Below, piece by piece: positions 9,100 through 16,655 of a DNA stretch of 64,000 nt (positions are counted from its first letter, which is position 1; each line of letters begins with the position of its first letter). The stretch comes from Rhizobium albus (GTDB lineage: Bacteria; Pseudomonadota; Alphaproteobacteria; Rhizobiales; Rhizobiaceae): assembly GCA_030160035.1 (NCBI GenBank), contig BSNO01000003.1, positions 1,488,001 through 1,552,000 of the forward strand, read 5' to 3'. A program made the position numbers and the translations under genes. The notes under the pieces were generated by a model. That model made no database searches, was not told the origin of the DNA, and saw nothing but the letters and a program-made list of their open reading frames with translations.

Positions 9100-10266
9100 C
9101 TACATCCAGCCGAGCAGCAATTCCTGCAGCGCGTCGAGAGCCTGCCGGTGAATGGGCCCCTTGCCGACTGCAGCGGCCGCATAGAGCGGCGTTTCCTGGC
9201 TAAGTGTTTCGCCGATCCAGACACGAAGGTGACCGACTTGCGCGCCCTCTTCCAGCGGTGCCTGAAGCGGCCAATCATAGACGATCCGCGCAGAGAGCCG
9301 GTCAGCATTGGCCGCAGGCACGAAGATATCGATCGGACCCTTGGCCTTCAGCGGCACGGAACCGCCGTCTCCACCATAGACACTCGCCCAGCCGACGACT
9401 TCGTCGGCTGCAAAGACCGGGCGGCGTTCAAAGGCCCGCATGCCCCATTCGAGGATCTTGCGCGCTTCTTCGGCCCGCTCGCGCTCGGTCGCCATGCCGC
9501 TCATCGCGAGAAACAGCCGCCGGCCATCGCGGTCGATCGAGGAGACGATGGCGTAACCCGATTCTTCCGTATACCCGGTCTTCAGGCCGTCGACGCCGAT
9601 ATTGGCGTTGAGCAGCGGATTCCGGTTCGACTGGCGAATATTGTTCCAGGTGAAATCGGGCTGCGAATAGAAGCGGTAATATTCCGGATAAGCCGCCTGA
9701 ATGTGGCGCGCCAGAATGACGAGCTCGCGCATCGTCACGCGTGCATCGGGATGGGGCAGACCGGTCGAATTGCCGAAGACCGACGTTTCCATCCCCAATT
9801 GCCGGGCACGCTCGGTCATCAGCCCCGCAAAATTCGGCTCCGAACCCGCCATACCTTCGGCAATGACGATGCAGGCATCGTTGCCGGATTGGACGATCAC
9901 GCCCTGGATGAGGTCTTCCAGCCGAATGGAGGAGCCGAGTTCCGCAAACATCGTCGATGTGCCGGAAATGGCGCCACCCGTCCGCCAGGCGTTTTCGGAA
10001 ACGACGAATTCGTCGTTCATCGTGAGCCGGCCCGACTTGATGGCGCTGAAGACCAATTCCATGGTCATGAGCTTGGCGAGGGATGCAGGTGGAACGGCTT
10101 CGTTTTCGTTCTTGGCGTAGAGAACCGTGCCGGTTTCCGCCTCGATCAGATAGGCCTGCTTTGCGCGCGTTTCGAAAAGCTGCGCATGCGCAAAGCCCAT
10201 GCATGCCACCAGCAAGATGACGCTGAAACCGATCAAACGTGCGAAATCATTGGCCGAACGAACCAT
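9100..10266 (-). CDS. D-alanyl-D-alanine carboxypeptidase (PBP5/DacC type)
   Basis: Periplasmic low-molecular-weight penicillin-binding protein trimming the terminal D-Ala of peptidoglycan stem peptides. The S11 triad is complete: SLAK (SxxK), SGN (SxN) and KTG in LKTGYTEESGY. A signal peptide follows the ATG at 10264-10266 (hydrophobic GFSVILLVACMGFAHA, cleavage before Q); the open frame extends to 10320 but the added residues precede the signal. The C-terminal PBP5-C beta domain and a final amphipathic stretch QALDALQELLLGWM look like a membrane anchor. Sits before tmk-holB as in other rhizobia. Confidence 0.94.
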   Translation of the reverse strand: MVRSANDFARLIGFSVILLVACMGFAHAQLFETRAKQAYLIEAETGTVLYAKNENEAVPPASLAKLMTMELVFSAIKSGRLTMNDEFVVSENAWRTGGAISGTSTMFAELGSSIRLEDLIQGVIVQSGNDACIVIAEGMAGSEPNFAGLMTERARQLGMETSVFGNSTGLPHPDARVTMRELVILARHIQAAYPEYYRFYSQPDFTWNNIRQSNRNPLLNANIGVDGLKTGYTEESGYAIVSSIDRDGRRLFLAMSGMATERERAEEARKILEWGMRAFERRPVFAADEVVGWASVYGGDGGSVPLKAKGPIDIFVPAANADRLSARIVYDWPLQAPLEEGAQVGHLRVWIGETLSQETPLYAAAAVGKGPIHRQALDALQELLLGWM

Positions 10267-10401
10267 GCCGCCACCCCAGTCCAAAGGCATCCCTACCAAG
10301 GAAGAGGGTAGCAAGCGCAACGACCCCGATCAATGAATCCTCGGGATGCGTTTCCGATTTATGGGTAACAACTGGACCAGCCGAGCTTCAGCGGCCGCCG
10401 G

Positions 10402-11592
10402 TCACCGGTTTTTCCAGGCGCCGATGATCGATTCCACGGAAAGCACTGCGTCATCGTCCACCAGAACCGCCTCGAAGGCACCGGAAGCAGCCTGCAGGCG
10501 ATTCTCTGCATAGGCCGATACCGAGACGCGCTCCGTTTTCGCAGTTTCGAAGGAAGGACGCTCCGGCAGAACCGGTCCGATCTCGGGCAATGGCAGGACA
10601 ATGGCGATCGCTTCGCTGCCGACGGGTGCCGCGGCAGGCACAGCCGTTGCTGCGGGAGCTTGCGCCGGCGCGGGATCCGCAGCGGCGACGACCGTCTCTT
10701 CGGCCTGCTGCGCGACAGGCGCTGCAGTCGTGGCGTCAAATGCGGCAGGTGCCGGGGCAGGCTGAAGAAGCTGCTGCTGCGCCATCTGGGCATCGCTCAT
10801 GACGCCGGGCACGCCGCTCGCAGCGCCGCTGTTCATCGCCAGCATGACGCCTGAAGCGATCTGGCCTTCTGGAGCGACCGTCGGGCCACTCTCGCCTGGA
10901 CGGCGATAGGAGGCCATCAGGAATGGCATGTCGTGACCATCGAGCTCCGCAGGCCCGACATACTCGACATTGACGTTGGCGACGCCGTCATTCTTGAAAC
11001 CAAGAAGATCGGCAGCCTTGCTGGAGACGTCGATAATCCGGCCGCGGGTGAAGGGGCCACGATCGTTGACACGAACCATGACGGAATGGCCGTTTTCCTC
11101 GTTCGTCACGCGGGCGTAGCTCGGCAGAGGAAACGTCGGATGTGCAGCCGACAGGTGGTACTGATCGTAGATCTCGCCATTCGCTGTGCGGCGACCATGG
11201 AAATTCGGGCCGTACCACGATGCCAGGCCGGAGCGATTGTAATCGGGATCTTCGGCCGGCGTGTACCACTTACCGGCGATCTGGTAGGGCTTGCCGATCA
11301 ACTCCCGACCGCCGCCTTTGGGAACAGCGAGCGCCGTGGTTACGCGCGTGCTGGCGGGAACACCATACTCAGCTTCGGTGAATGGCGGCGCCGTATCGAG
11401 TTCGGCCTGCTGCACGACCGGCTGTGTTGTGGCTGTGGTGTCACCCGTCGTGGTGCACGCCGCCGTGGAAAGGCCGAGGAAGCAGAGGGTGACGACGCGG
11501 CTCGCGCCCAACGAACGAAACGGTGCTGCTTGCGCGCTACCGTTGCTATCCCGATGCGCCCCCGCACCAGCTGGTCTTTTTGAATAGGTCAA
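10402..11592 (-). CDS. rlpA: Septal-ring lytic transglycosylase RlpA-like lipoprotein
   Basis: Outer-membrane lipoprotein with a double-psi beta-barrel RlpA domain that cleaves glycan strands lacking stem peptides. The core is visible as GLASWYGPNFHGRRTANGE, then VRVNDRGPF with the catalytic aspartate region and GRIIDVSSKAADLLGF. A likely lipobox, LSTAAC, follows the hydrophobic segment VVTLCFLG. The TTG at 11590-11592 has GAGAGG just upstream; the frame extends to 11727 without signal-like sequence. The C-terminal third is Ala/Pro/Gln-rich and has no recognisable SPOR domain, although one is common in RlpA. Confidence 0.88.
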   Translation of the reverse strand: MTYSKRPAGAGAHRDSNGSAQAAPFRSLGASRVVTLCFLGLSTAACTTTGDTTATTQPVVQQAELDTAPPFTEAEYGVPASTRVTTALAVPKGGGRELIGKPYQIAGKWYTPAEDPDYNRSGLASWYGPNFHGRRTANGEIYDQYHLSAAHPTFPLPSYARVTNEENGHSVMVRVNDRGPFTRGRIIDVSSKAADLLGFKNDGVANVNVEYVGPAELDGHDMPFLMASYRRPGESGPTVAPEGQIASGVMLAMNSGAASGVPGVMSDAQMAQQQLLQPAPAPAAFDATTAAPVAQQAEETVVAAADPAPAQAPAATAVPAAAPVGSEAIAIVLPLPEIGPVLPERPSFETAKTERVSVSAYAENRLQAASGAFEAVLVDDDAVLSVESIIGAWKNR

Positions 11593-11711
11593 GCCGCCTC
11601 TCGTCCCGCAATCTCTGCCGCCGCGCGCCGTAAGATACAGCCACGGCCAGACAACACAACGTCCCCACGTTCTCGGTCGCCTAATTCCTGGCCAATCATG
11701 GCAGAAATGAG

Positions 11712-11743
11712 AAGGGCGCGGCCACATTCGCGACCGCGCCCTT
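11712..11743 (-). terminator. Hairpin after the small secreted-protein gene
   Basis: A perfect 10-bp stem (AAGGGCGCGG with CCGCGCCCTT) and a 12-base loop, directly downstream of the gene ending at 11766 on the - strand. No strong U-run follows, so termination may be weak. Confidence 0.5.
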
Positions 11744-11765
11744 TGAGAAATCCATTGTGATGTGT

Positions 11766-12161
11766 TCAGCCTTCTATGCGGGCGCTACCGCTTTGTCCGT
11801 CATCGCGAACCCAGGTGATGGTCGTATCACCCGTCTTCTCAATGGTGAAACAGGAGACCTCACCGCGGTACCAAGTCGGGAATTGCTGGCAGAGATTGGC
11901 GCCCTCCACCCACCATTTTCCGGTCTCGCGCGGGGCAAAGAAGCGGGCGAGACCAAGCTCCGTACCATCACCAGTCACAGTGCCATCTGCATTGTAAATC
12001 AACGGAAATTCGCCGCCATAGGGCGTCGACAGATAGACACGCTTGCCGGAAATCAATGCCTCTAGACCGCTGCCTTCGACCGCTTCCTGGGCCGAAGCGC
12101 CGCTCATGAGCACGACGCTCGATAGGGCCGCAAAGGCGGCCAGCTTGTTCAACGTGTTCAT
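11766..12161 (-). CDS. Small secreted protein, DUF995-like
   Basis: 131 residues from the ATG at 12159-12161, which has GGAG six bases upstream; a second ATG lies immediately before it. A clear signal peptide (AAFAALSSVVLMSGASA, cleavage before Q) gives a mature periplasmic protein of about 107 residues. That part contains the short repeat-like blocks GKRVYLSTPYGGEFPLIY and GKWWVEGANLCQQFPTWYRG. Two cysteines (NLCQQ, VSCFT) could form a disulfide. The pattern resembles DUF995-type rhizobial envelope proteins of unknown function; that assignment is from memory of the family and not certain. Confidence 0.7.
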   Translation of the reverse strand: MNTLNKLAAFAALSSVVLMSGASAQEAVEGSGLEALISGKRVYLSTPYGGEFPLIYNADGTVTGDGTELGLARFFAPRETGKWWVEGANLCQQFPTWYRGEVSCFTIEKTGDTTITWVRDDGQSGSARIEG

Positions 12162-12331
12162 CATCGTCTCCAGATCAGGTTGAGCTGTCTGATCTCCAAA
12201 ACGCAAGCTCAGGGCAAACGGTTCAGTGTGAGTGACATCGTTGCAGGCCAGACGGGTCACTTTTTCTTGCCTTTTGACATAAAGGCGATTTTAGGGATCG
12301 CCAGCCGGCTTCAAGCGCAGCACGGCTGCCA

Positions 12332-12360
12332 TTGACGCAGCTATTGCCCCCGCGCTAGAA
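12332..12360 (+). promoter_or_regulatory. Promoter of tRNA-Ser
   Basis: TTGACG at 12332-12337 and CTAGAA at 12355-12360 have an exact 17-base spacer. The predicted start is about 65 bases before the tRNA. Confidence 0.5.
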
Positions 12361-12432
12361 GCGCCGATGCTCGGACTGCGACGGCGAACGGTTCACCTTC
12401 GCCAGCAGCGCAGGTCAAACACGGCGTCTCCC

Positions 12433-12522
12433 GGAGGGGTGGCCGAGCGGTTTAAGGCACCGGTCTTGAAAACCGGCGTGCGGGAGACCGTACCGTGGGT
12501 TCGAATCCCACCCCCTCCGCCA
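12433..12522 (+). tRNA. tRNA-Ser(TGA)
   Basis: A 90-base class II tRNA with encoded CCA. The acceptor stem is GGAGGGG with CCCCTCC (12512-12518), discriminator G12519, CCA at 12520-12522. The anticodon loop CTTGAAA reads TGA. A variable arm of serine type and the T-arm GTGGG-TTCGAAT-CCCAC are present. Its 3' end lies 41 bases from the end of the guanidine operon, which is on the other strand. Confidence 0.97.
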
Positions 12523-12563
12523 CTCACTACTCAGTTTTTGAAGCACCTCCACTGCGATCTGAC

Positions 12564-13094
12564 CTAGTGGTCGTGCTCCCGGAACCGGTCCGCCAGAAGC
12601 GTGCAGAGATCGATGTCGCGGCGCTCCTTCATCGAGACATAGGTGAACATCATCACCTCGCGCTCGGTCACCATCTTTCCAGGGAACGGCAGATAGGCGA
12701 GTTCGCTGGTGCCGAAGCCGGGCGTGGCGGTGCCGATCTGCCAATTGGTCTCGATGCGGGCGTCCACCAGATGCATGGCCTTGCCGCTGCTGTCCGGCAT
12801 CTGGAAGGGAATTCCGGCGAGCCTCAGATAGCTGGTCTTGTCGCCGGCAGCCCGAAAGCCCTCGACGAAACTCGCGGCGAGCTCCTGCAGGTCCTGGCGC
12901 ACGCGGGACGACCCGTGCGGGTGCGAATGCAGATGGTCGGCATGGCTGTGGTTGTGGCCGAGAGCCGGGCCAGTCGCCTCATCGTGATGGCCGTGGTGGT
13001 CATGGGAACCATGGGTACCATGTCCATGATCGTCGTGGCCATGATGGTGGTGATGGTGGTGGCCGTGCAGATGATGCGGTCGGGAACCGTGCAT
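12564..13094 (-). CDS. Histidine-rich protein, putative metal chaperone for guanidine hydrolase
   Basis: 176 residues. About the first 65 are extraordinarily rich in histidine, glycine and aspartate (for example HGHHHHHHHGHDDHGHG, then further HxH repeats to HLHSHPHG), a typical nickel or zinc buffer. Residues 66-176 form a compact domain I do not recognise (TSYLRLAGIPF, GFGTSELAYLPFPGKMVTERE). No signal peptide is seen, so it is cytoplasmic. It is the last gene of the guanidine operon, 13 bases after the GdmH-like hydrolase, with AAGGA before its ATG. Synechocystis GdmH needs HypA/HypB-type helpers for nickel loading; this protein may take that role here (inference). Confidence 0.72.
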   Translation of the reverse strand: MHGSRPHHLHGHHHHHHHGHDDHGHGTHGSHDHHGHHDEATGPALGHNHSHADHLHSHPHGSSRVRQDLQELAASFVEGFRAAGDKTSYLRLAGIPFQMPDSSGKAMHLVDARIETNWQIGTATPGFGTSELAYLPFPGKMVTEREVMMFTYVSMKERRDIDLCTLLADRFREHDH

Positions 13095-13107
13095 GGTCGC
13101 TGATCCT

Positions 13108-14352
13108 TCACTCGACGTCGGGGCCGGCCGGGATCGTCACCGGCTTGTCGATGATGCCGCGGTGCGAGCCGATCTTGCCGTGCGAGACGAGCGTTCCGAG
13201 CACATCGACGATCACGCGGGTTGCAAGCAGGGCCGTGATGTCGGACGTGTCGTAAGGCGGTGACACTTCCACGACCTCCAGCCCGCAGATCCCCTCCGCC
13301 GCCACACGTCCAACGAGTTCCAGTGCCTCGCGCGGCAGGAAGCCACCCGGCTCCGGCCAGCCCGTGCCGGGCACGAAGCCGCAATCGACGCTGTCGATGT
13401 CGAAGGAGATATAGACTGCGTCGGCATCTTTCCACGCAAGCTCCAGAGCGCGCGTGGCCGTCTCGGCGAGACCGAGTTCTTCGATATCGCGCATGGTGAA
13501 GATGTTGGTGTTGCGCTCCCTGGCGATCTCGACGCCTTCGCGCGGCACCTGCCAGCCACCGATGCCAACCTGAACGAGATTGACCGCCGGCACATTGGCA
13601 AGGTTGGTCGCGTGGAACCAGGGCGTCGTGTGCATGCGCTCGTCGAGATCCCGTTCCTGAATGTCGATGTGCCGGTCGAAATGCACAATCCCGATGCGCT
13701 TCGAGGTGCATTCGGCAATGCCGCGCACGCAAGGAAAGCCGATCGAATGGTCGCCGCCGATCATGATCGGCAAGGCCCCGGAGGAGAACACGTGGCTGAC
13801 GGCACGCGTGATCTGGTCGAACGTCTTTTCGATGTTGGCGGGAATGGTGAAGACGTCGCCGACATCGCAGAGCGTCATCTGCTCGCGAAGGTCGACGCCC
13901 ATCTCATAATTGTAGGGCGTGTAGAGCGCCGAGATCTTGCGCACGCCCTGCGGGCCGAAGCGCGTTCCGGGCCGGTAGGTCGTGCCGCCATCGAAGGGAA
14001 TGCCGATGACGGCCGCGTCGTAGGCGCCCACCTTTGTGACGTCTTCGATGTAAGGCGCCTTGAGGAACGTGTTGATGCCGGCGTAATGGGGCAGTTCGCC
14101 GCGCGCAAATGTCGGGATGTTCTTGTCTGTCAGGCTGTCGGAGCCCGTGAGCCCCATCCGCAGCGCCCATTGGCGCTCCTTGTTCCAGGCAGCCGAAGGC
14201 AGCAGCGCTTCCTTTTCCGCCGCCTTCCACCCACGCAGGTTCAGCTTGTCGAAATCGGGATGATGCGAGCGGCTCGGCGCAGGCCGTGCCATTCGGCCGG
14301 CACCCATGGTGCGGCCCGCCCGGCCCGGCTCTGCAAAAAATGGATTACGCAT
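13108..14352 (-). CDS. gdmH: Guanidine hydrolase (GdmH-like, ureohydrolase superfamily)
   Basis: Arginase/agmatinase-fold enzyme, predicted to hydrolyse guanidine to urea and ammonia with a dinuclear metal centre, nickel in characterised GdmH. All six ligands are present: H202 in GGDHS, D226, H228 and D230 in HFDRHID, D318 and D320 in SFDID. HFDRH in place of the agmatinase HFDAH, the block LDERMHTTPWFHATN, and an N-terminal extension of roughly 90 residues fit guanidine hydrolases (Synechocystis Sll1077) better than agmatinases. ATG at 14350-14352 has GGGAG nine bases upstream. Residence in a guanidine-I riboswitch operon supports the call. Classical agmatinase is the alternative. Confidence 0.85.
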   Translation of the reverse strand: MRNPFFAEPGRAGRTMGAGRMARPAPSRSHHPDFDKLNLRGWKAAEKEALLPSAAWNKERQWALRMGLTGSDSLTDKNIPTFARGELPHYAGINTFLKAPYIEDVTKVGAYDAAVIGIPFDGGTTYRPGTRFGPQGVRKISALYTPYNYEMGVDLREQMTLCDVGDVFTIPANIEKTFDQITRAVSHVFSSGALPIMIGGDHSIGFPCVRGIAECTSKRIGIVHFDRHIDIQERDLDERMHTTPWFHATNLANVPAVNLVQVGIGGWQVPREGVEIARERNTNIFTMRDIEELGLAETATRALELAWKDADAVYISFDIDSVDCGFVPGTGWPEPGGFLPREALELVGRVAAEGICGLEVVEVSPPYDTSDITALLATRVIVDVLGTLVSHGKIGSHRGIIDKPVTIPAGPDVE

Positions 14353-15154
14353 GAACGTCAACTCCCTGATGCGAATGAGTTTTCAATATACCTGGCGGCA
14401 AGGCCGCAGCCGCTTTCGCCTTGTGATCGAGCGGCAGATCGTAGGTGATGGTCGCGCCGAACCGTTCCGGTGCATGCGGGTCATGGCGCACTTTGTCGAA
14501 GACGAGGATGCGCGTTCCGAGCTTGAAGGCTTCCTGGATGTCGTGCGTGACCATGAAAACGGTCATCCCGCAGGACCGCCATAGCTCGGTGATGAGCACA
14601 TGCATGTCGGCCCGGATGCCAGGATCGAGCGCGCCGAAGGGTTCGTCGAGCAGAAGGATGCGCGGCTTCTTCAAGAGCGTCTGGCCGATCGCCAGGCGCT
14701 GCTGCATGCCGCCTGAAAGCTGTGCCGGATAGCGGTTGCGCGCATGGCTGAGCCCGATCTCGACCAGCATTTCCTCGGCCGCCTCCTCCGCGTGTCGCCG
14801 CGCCGCGCCGAAGAGCCGCGCGAGAAATGGCGAGCCGCCGATTTCAGCGGGCAGAAGCAGGTTCTGCCACACCGTCAAATGCGGAAAGACCGAGTATTTC
14901 TGAAAGACCACCCCACGGTCTGGATCAGGTTCCGCAGCGATCTTCTTGCCATCGACCAGGATCTCGCCCTTCTGCGGCGTCTCCTGCCCGAGCAGAAGGC
15001 GCAGGAAGGTCGATTTTCCACATCCAGAAGCGCCGACGATCGTCACGAAGGCCCCGCGGTCCACCGACATGTGCACCCGTTCGAGGATCGGGTTGCCGTC
15101 ATAGCTGACATGGATGCCGCGGGCTTCGACGAAGGCTTTGCCTGCTCCGCTCAT
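14345..15154 (-). CDS. ABC transporter ATP-binding protein (guanidine uptake)
   Basis: ATPase of the nitrate/sulfonate/taurine-type importer. Walker A is GASGCGKST, the Q-loop is in VVFQKYSVFPHL, the signature is LSGGMQQR, Walker B is ILLLDEPFGALD, and the H-loop is in VTHDIQEA. ATG at 15152-15154 overlaps the permease stop by four bases and has AGGGGG seven bases upstream, giving 269 residues. The stop overlaps the start of the hydrolase gene by eight bases. Its substrate is inferred from the operon, since ATPases of this group are not substrate-diagnostic. Confidence 0.9.
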   Translation of the reverse strand: MSGAGKAFVEARGIHVSYDGNPILERVHMSVDRGAFVTIVGASGCGKSTFLRLLLGQETPQKGEILVDGKKIAAEPDPDRGVVFQKYSVFPHLTVWQNLLLPAEIGGSPFLARLFGAARRHAEEAAEEMLVEIGLSHARNRYPAQLSGGMQQRLAIGQTLLKKPRILLLDEPFGALDPGIRADMHVLITELWRSCGMTVFMVTHDIQEAFKLGTRILVFDKVRHDPHAPERFGATITYDLPLDHKAKAAAALPPGILKTHSHQGVDVHA

Positions 15155-15972
15155 AGCGCATCCCCCTGCAAATGCGCCCAGCGGAAGGCCCGTCGGGACA
15201 AAAGCGCCAGCAGCCGGTCGGTGAGATAGGCAATCAGCGTGATCCAGGCGACATAAGGCACGATCACGTCCATCGCGAGATAACGCCGAACGAGAAATAT
15301 CCGGTACCCGAGGCCTTCGGTAGACGCGATCGCTTCGGCGGAGATCAGGAATATCCACGCTGAGATCAGGCCCATGCGGATTGCCGTGATCAGCGCCGGC
15401 CAGATCTGCGGAAGCACGACGCGCAATGCGATCTGCCAGGAGGATGCGCCGAGCGTCTGCGCCTTCACCATCTCCTCACGCGGGATCGACAGCACCGTCT
15501 GCGCAAGCGATCGGATCATCAAAGGTGCGGTGCCGACCACGATCAGCCCGATCTTCGACGCCTCCCCAAGCCCGAGCACGATGAAGAGGATTGGTAGCAC
15601 GGTGATGGGCGGGATCATCGAGAACGCCGAGATGAATGGCGCCAGAAAAGCGCGTCCATAGGGCAGGAACCCGATAAAGATGCCGATGAAGAGGCTGAGC
15701 GTCGCCGAGATGGCAAGACCCAGCCCCAGGCGCCACAGGCTCGCCGCCGTATCGAGCCAGAGGAGCCGATCGCCGGAGCGCACGTCCTCCTCGAATGCCA
15801 TGATGCGAAAGGTTTCGGCCATGGTCGACAGCGACGGCAAAAGCTTGTCGGCCGGATTGTCGGCAAGCCGCGCCGCGCTGGCGAGAACGTAAACGATCGC
15901 CAACAACGCGAACGGCAAGAGCCCGAGAAACAGCGCCGTGGTGCGCGAGGGGTTGCGGTTCATCAGGCGCAT
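15151..15972 (-). CDS. ABC transporter permease (guanidine uptake)
   Basis: Inner-membrane permease of the same importer, about six membrane segments beginning with LFLGLLPFALLAIVYVLASA. The BPD-transp-1 EAA loop is EEMVKAQTLGASSWQIALRV. The ATG at 15970-15972 has AGGTGG five bases upstream, giving 273 residues; an ATG at 15963 is also possible. It overlaps the preceding gene's stop by ten bases and the ATPase gene by four, so the three are translationally coupled. Confidence 0.9.
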   Translation of the reverse strand: MRLMNRNPSRTTALFLGLLPFALLAIVYVLASAARLADNPADKLLPSLSTMAETFRIMAFEEDVRSGDRLLWLDTAASLWRLGLGLAISATLSLFIGIFIGFLPYGRAFLAPFISAFSMIPPITVLPILFIVLGLGEASKIGLIVVGTAPLMIRSLAQTVLSIPREEMVKAQTLGASSWQIALRVVLPQIWPALITAIRMGLISAWIFLISAEAIASTEGLGYRIFLVRRYLAMDVIVPYVAWITLIAYLTDRLLALLSRRAFRWAHLQGDAL

Positions 15973-16655
15973 CGGGCCACCTGGGCAATGACCGACGAGC
16001 CGGCTTCTTGCTCCAACCATGGATGCGTGGACAGAACCGCGCGTGTCTCCTCGATAAGGGTGATTTCCAGCGACGCCCTCCACAACAGATGCGCCCCATC
16101 AAGCGTCTCGACCGGTGCGTAGCTGTCGGCATGAGCCGGCGCAGGAGGTCGCGGTCGAACGCGCATCGAGAACCGCCCAGCCTTCAGCACCATTTTGCCA
16201 GCCGCGCTTGTCACGCCACAGGCGCTGTCCGATCCGGGGACCTTCCGCCAGTGTTCAAGATAATCGCTGGAAATGCCGGTCTCGATGATGAAGTTCGGCT
16301 CTGCAAAGGACATGCGACCGACATCGAGCGCCGTGCCGGGCCGCAGATCGTGGATGCGGAGCCAGGTACAAACGCTTCCCTCGACCTTCGTCAGCCCGGA
16401 GAAGCCTTCCTGCCTGGCGATAAAGCCGAGCTGTGCGTCACTGCATCCATCGAGCGCTTCTACGCCTGCGAATGTAGGACGATCGAGGGGAATGCGCAGG
16501 TCCGCATGCCAGTTCTCCGTCTGAAGCCAGAAGACGCGCTCGTCCTGCTCATTGCCGGCTCCAGCCACGCCATCGCGTTCGATCAGCGTTCTTTCCCAGA
16601 GGCCCCGATAAGCTTGCGGTACCGGCGGCAGGTGATGCTCGATCATTTCACCCAT
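15963..16655 (-). CDS. Conserved protein of unknown function in the guanidine operon
   Basis: 230 residues from the ATG at 16653-16655, with AAGG six bases before it; the frame runs on upstream inside the oxygenase gene without family-like sequence. I do not recognise a domain. Tryptophan and short beta-strand-like segments (RVFWLQTENWHADLRIP, VCTWLRIHDLRP, MSFAEPNFIIETGI) suggest a small beta-barrel, possibly lipocalin-like. No signal peptide or membrane segment is evident. It overlaps the oxygenase stop by eight bases and the permease start by ten, so it belongs to the operon and may serve the oxygenase step or a detoxification step. Confidence 0.72.
   Translation of the reverse strand: MGEMIEHHLPPVPQAYRGLWERTLIERDGVAGAGNEQDERVFWLQTENWHADLRIPLDRPTFAGVEALDGCSDAQLGFIARQEGFSGLTKVEGSVCTWLRIHDLRPGTALDVGRMSFAEPNFIIETGISSDYLEHWRKVPGSDSACGVTSAAGKMVLKAGRFSMRVRPRPPAPAHADSYAPVETLDGAHLLWRASLEITLIEETRAVLSTHPWLEQEAGSSVIAQVARCA

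Noticed and set aside
13021-13094. Simple-sequence GTG/CAT-rich tract as a microsatellite
   Set aside because: It encodes the His/Asp-rich N-terminus in a frame with a good ribosome-binding site, so the repetition reflects protein composition.
13108-14352. Plain agmatinase (SpeB) for the ureohydrolase
   Set aside because: The N-terminal extension, HFDRH and DERMHTTPWFHATN blocks, and the riboswitch operon favour guanidine hydrolase. Agmatinase is kept only as the alternative.
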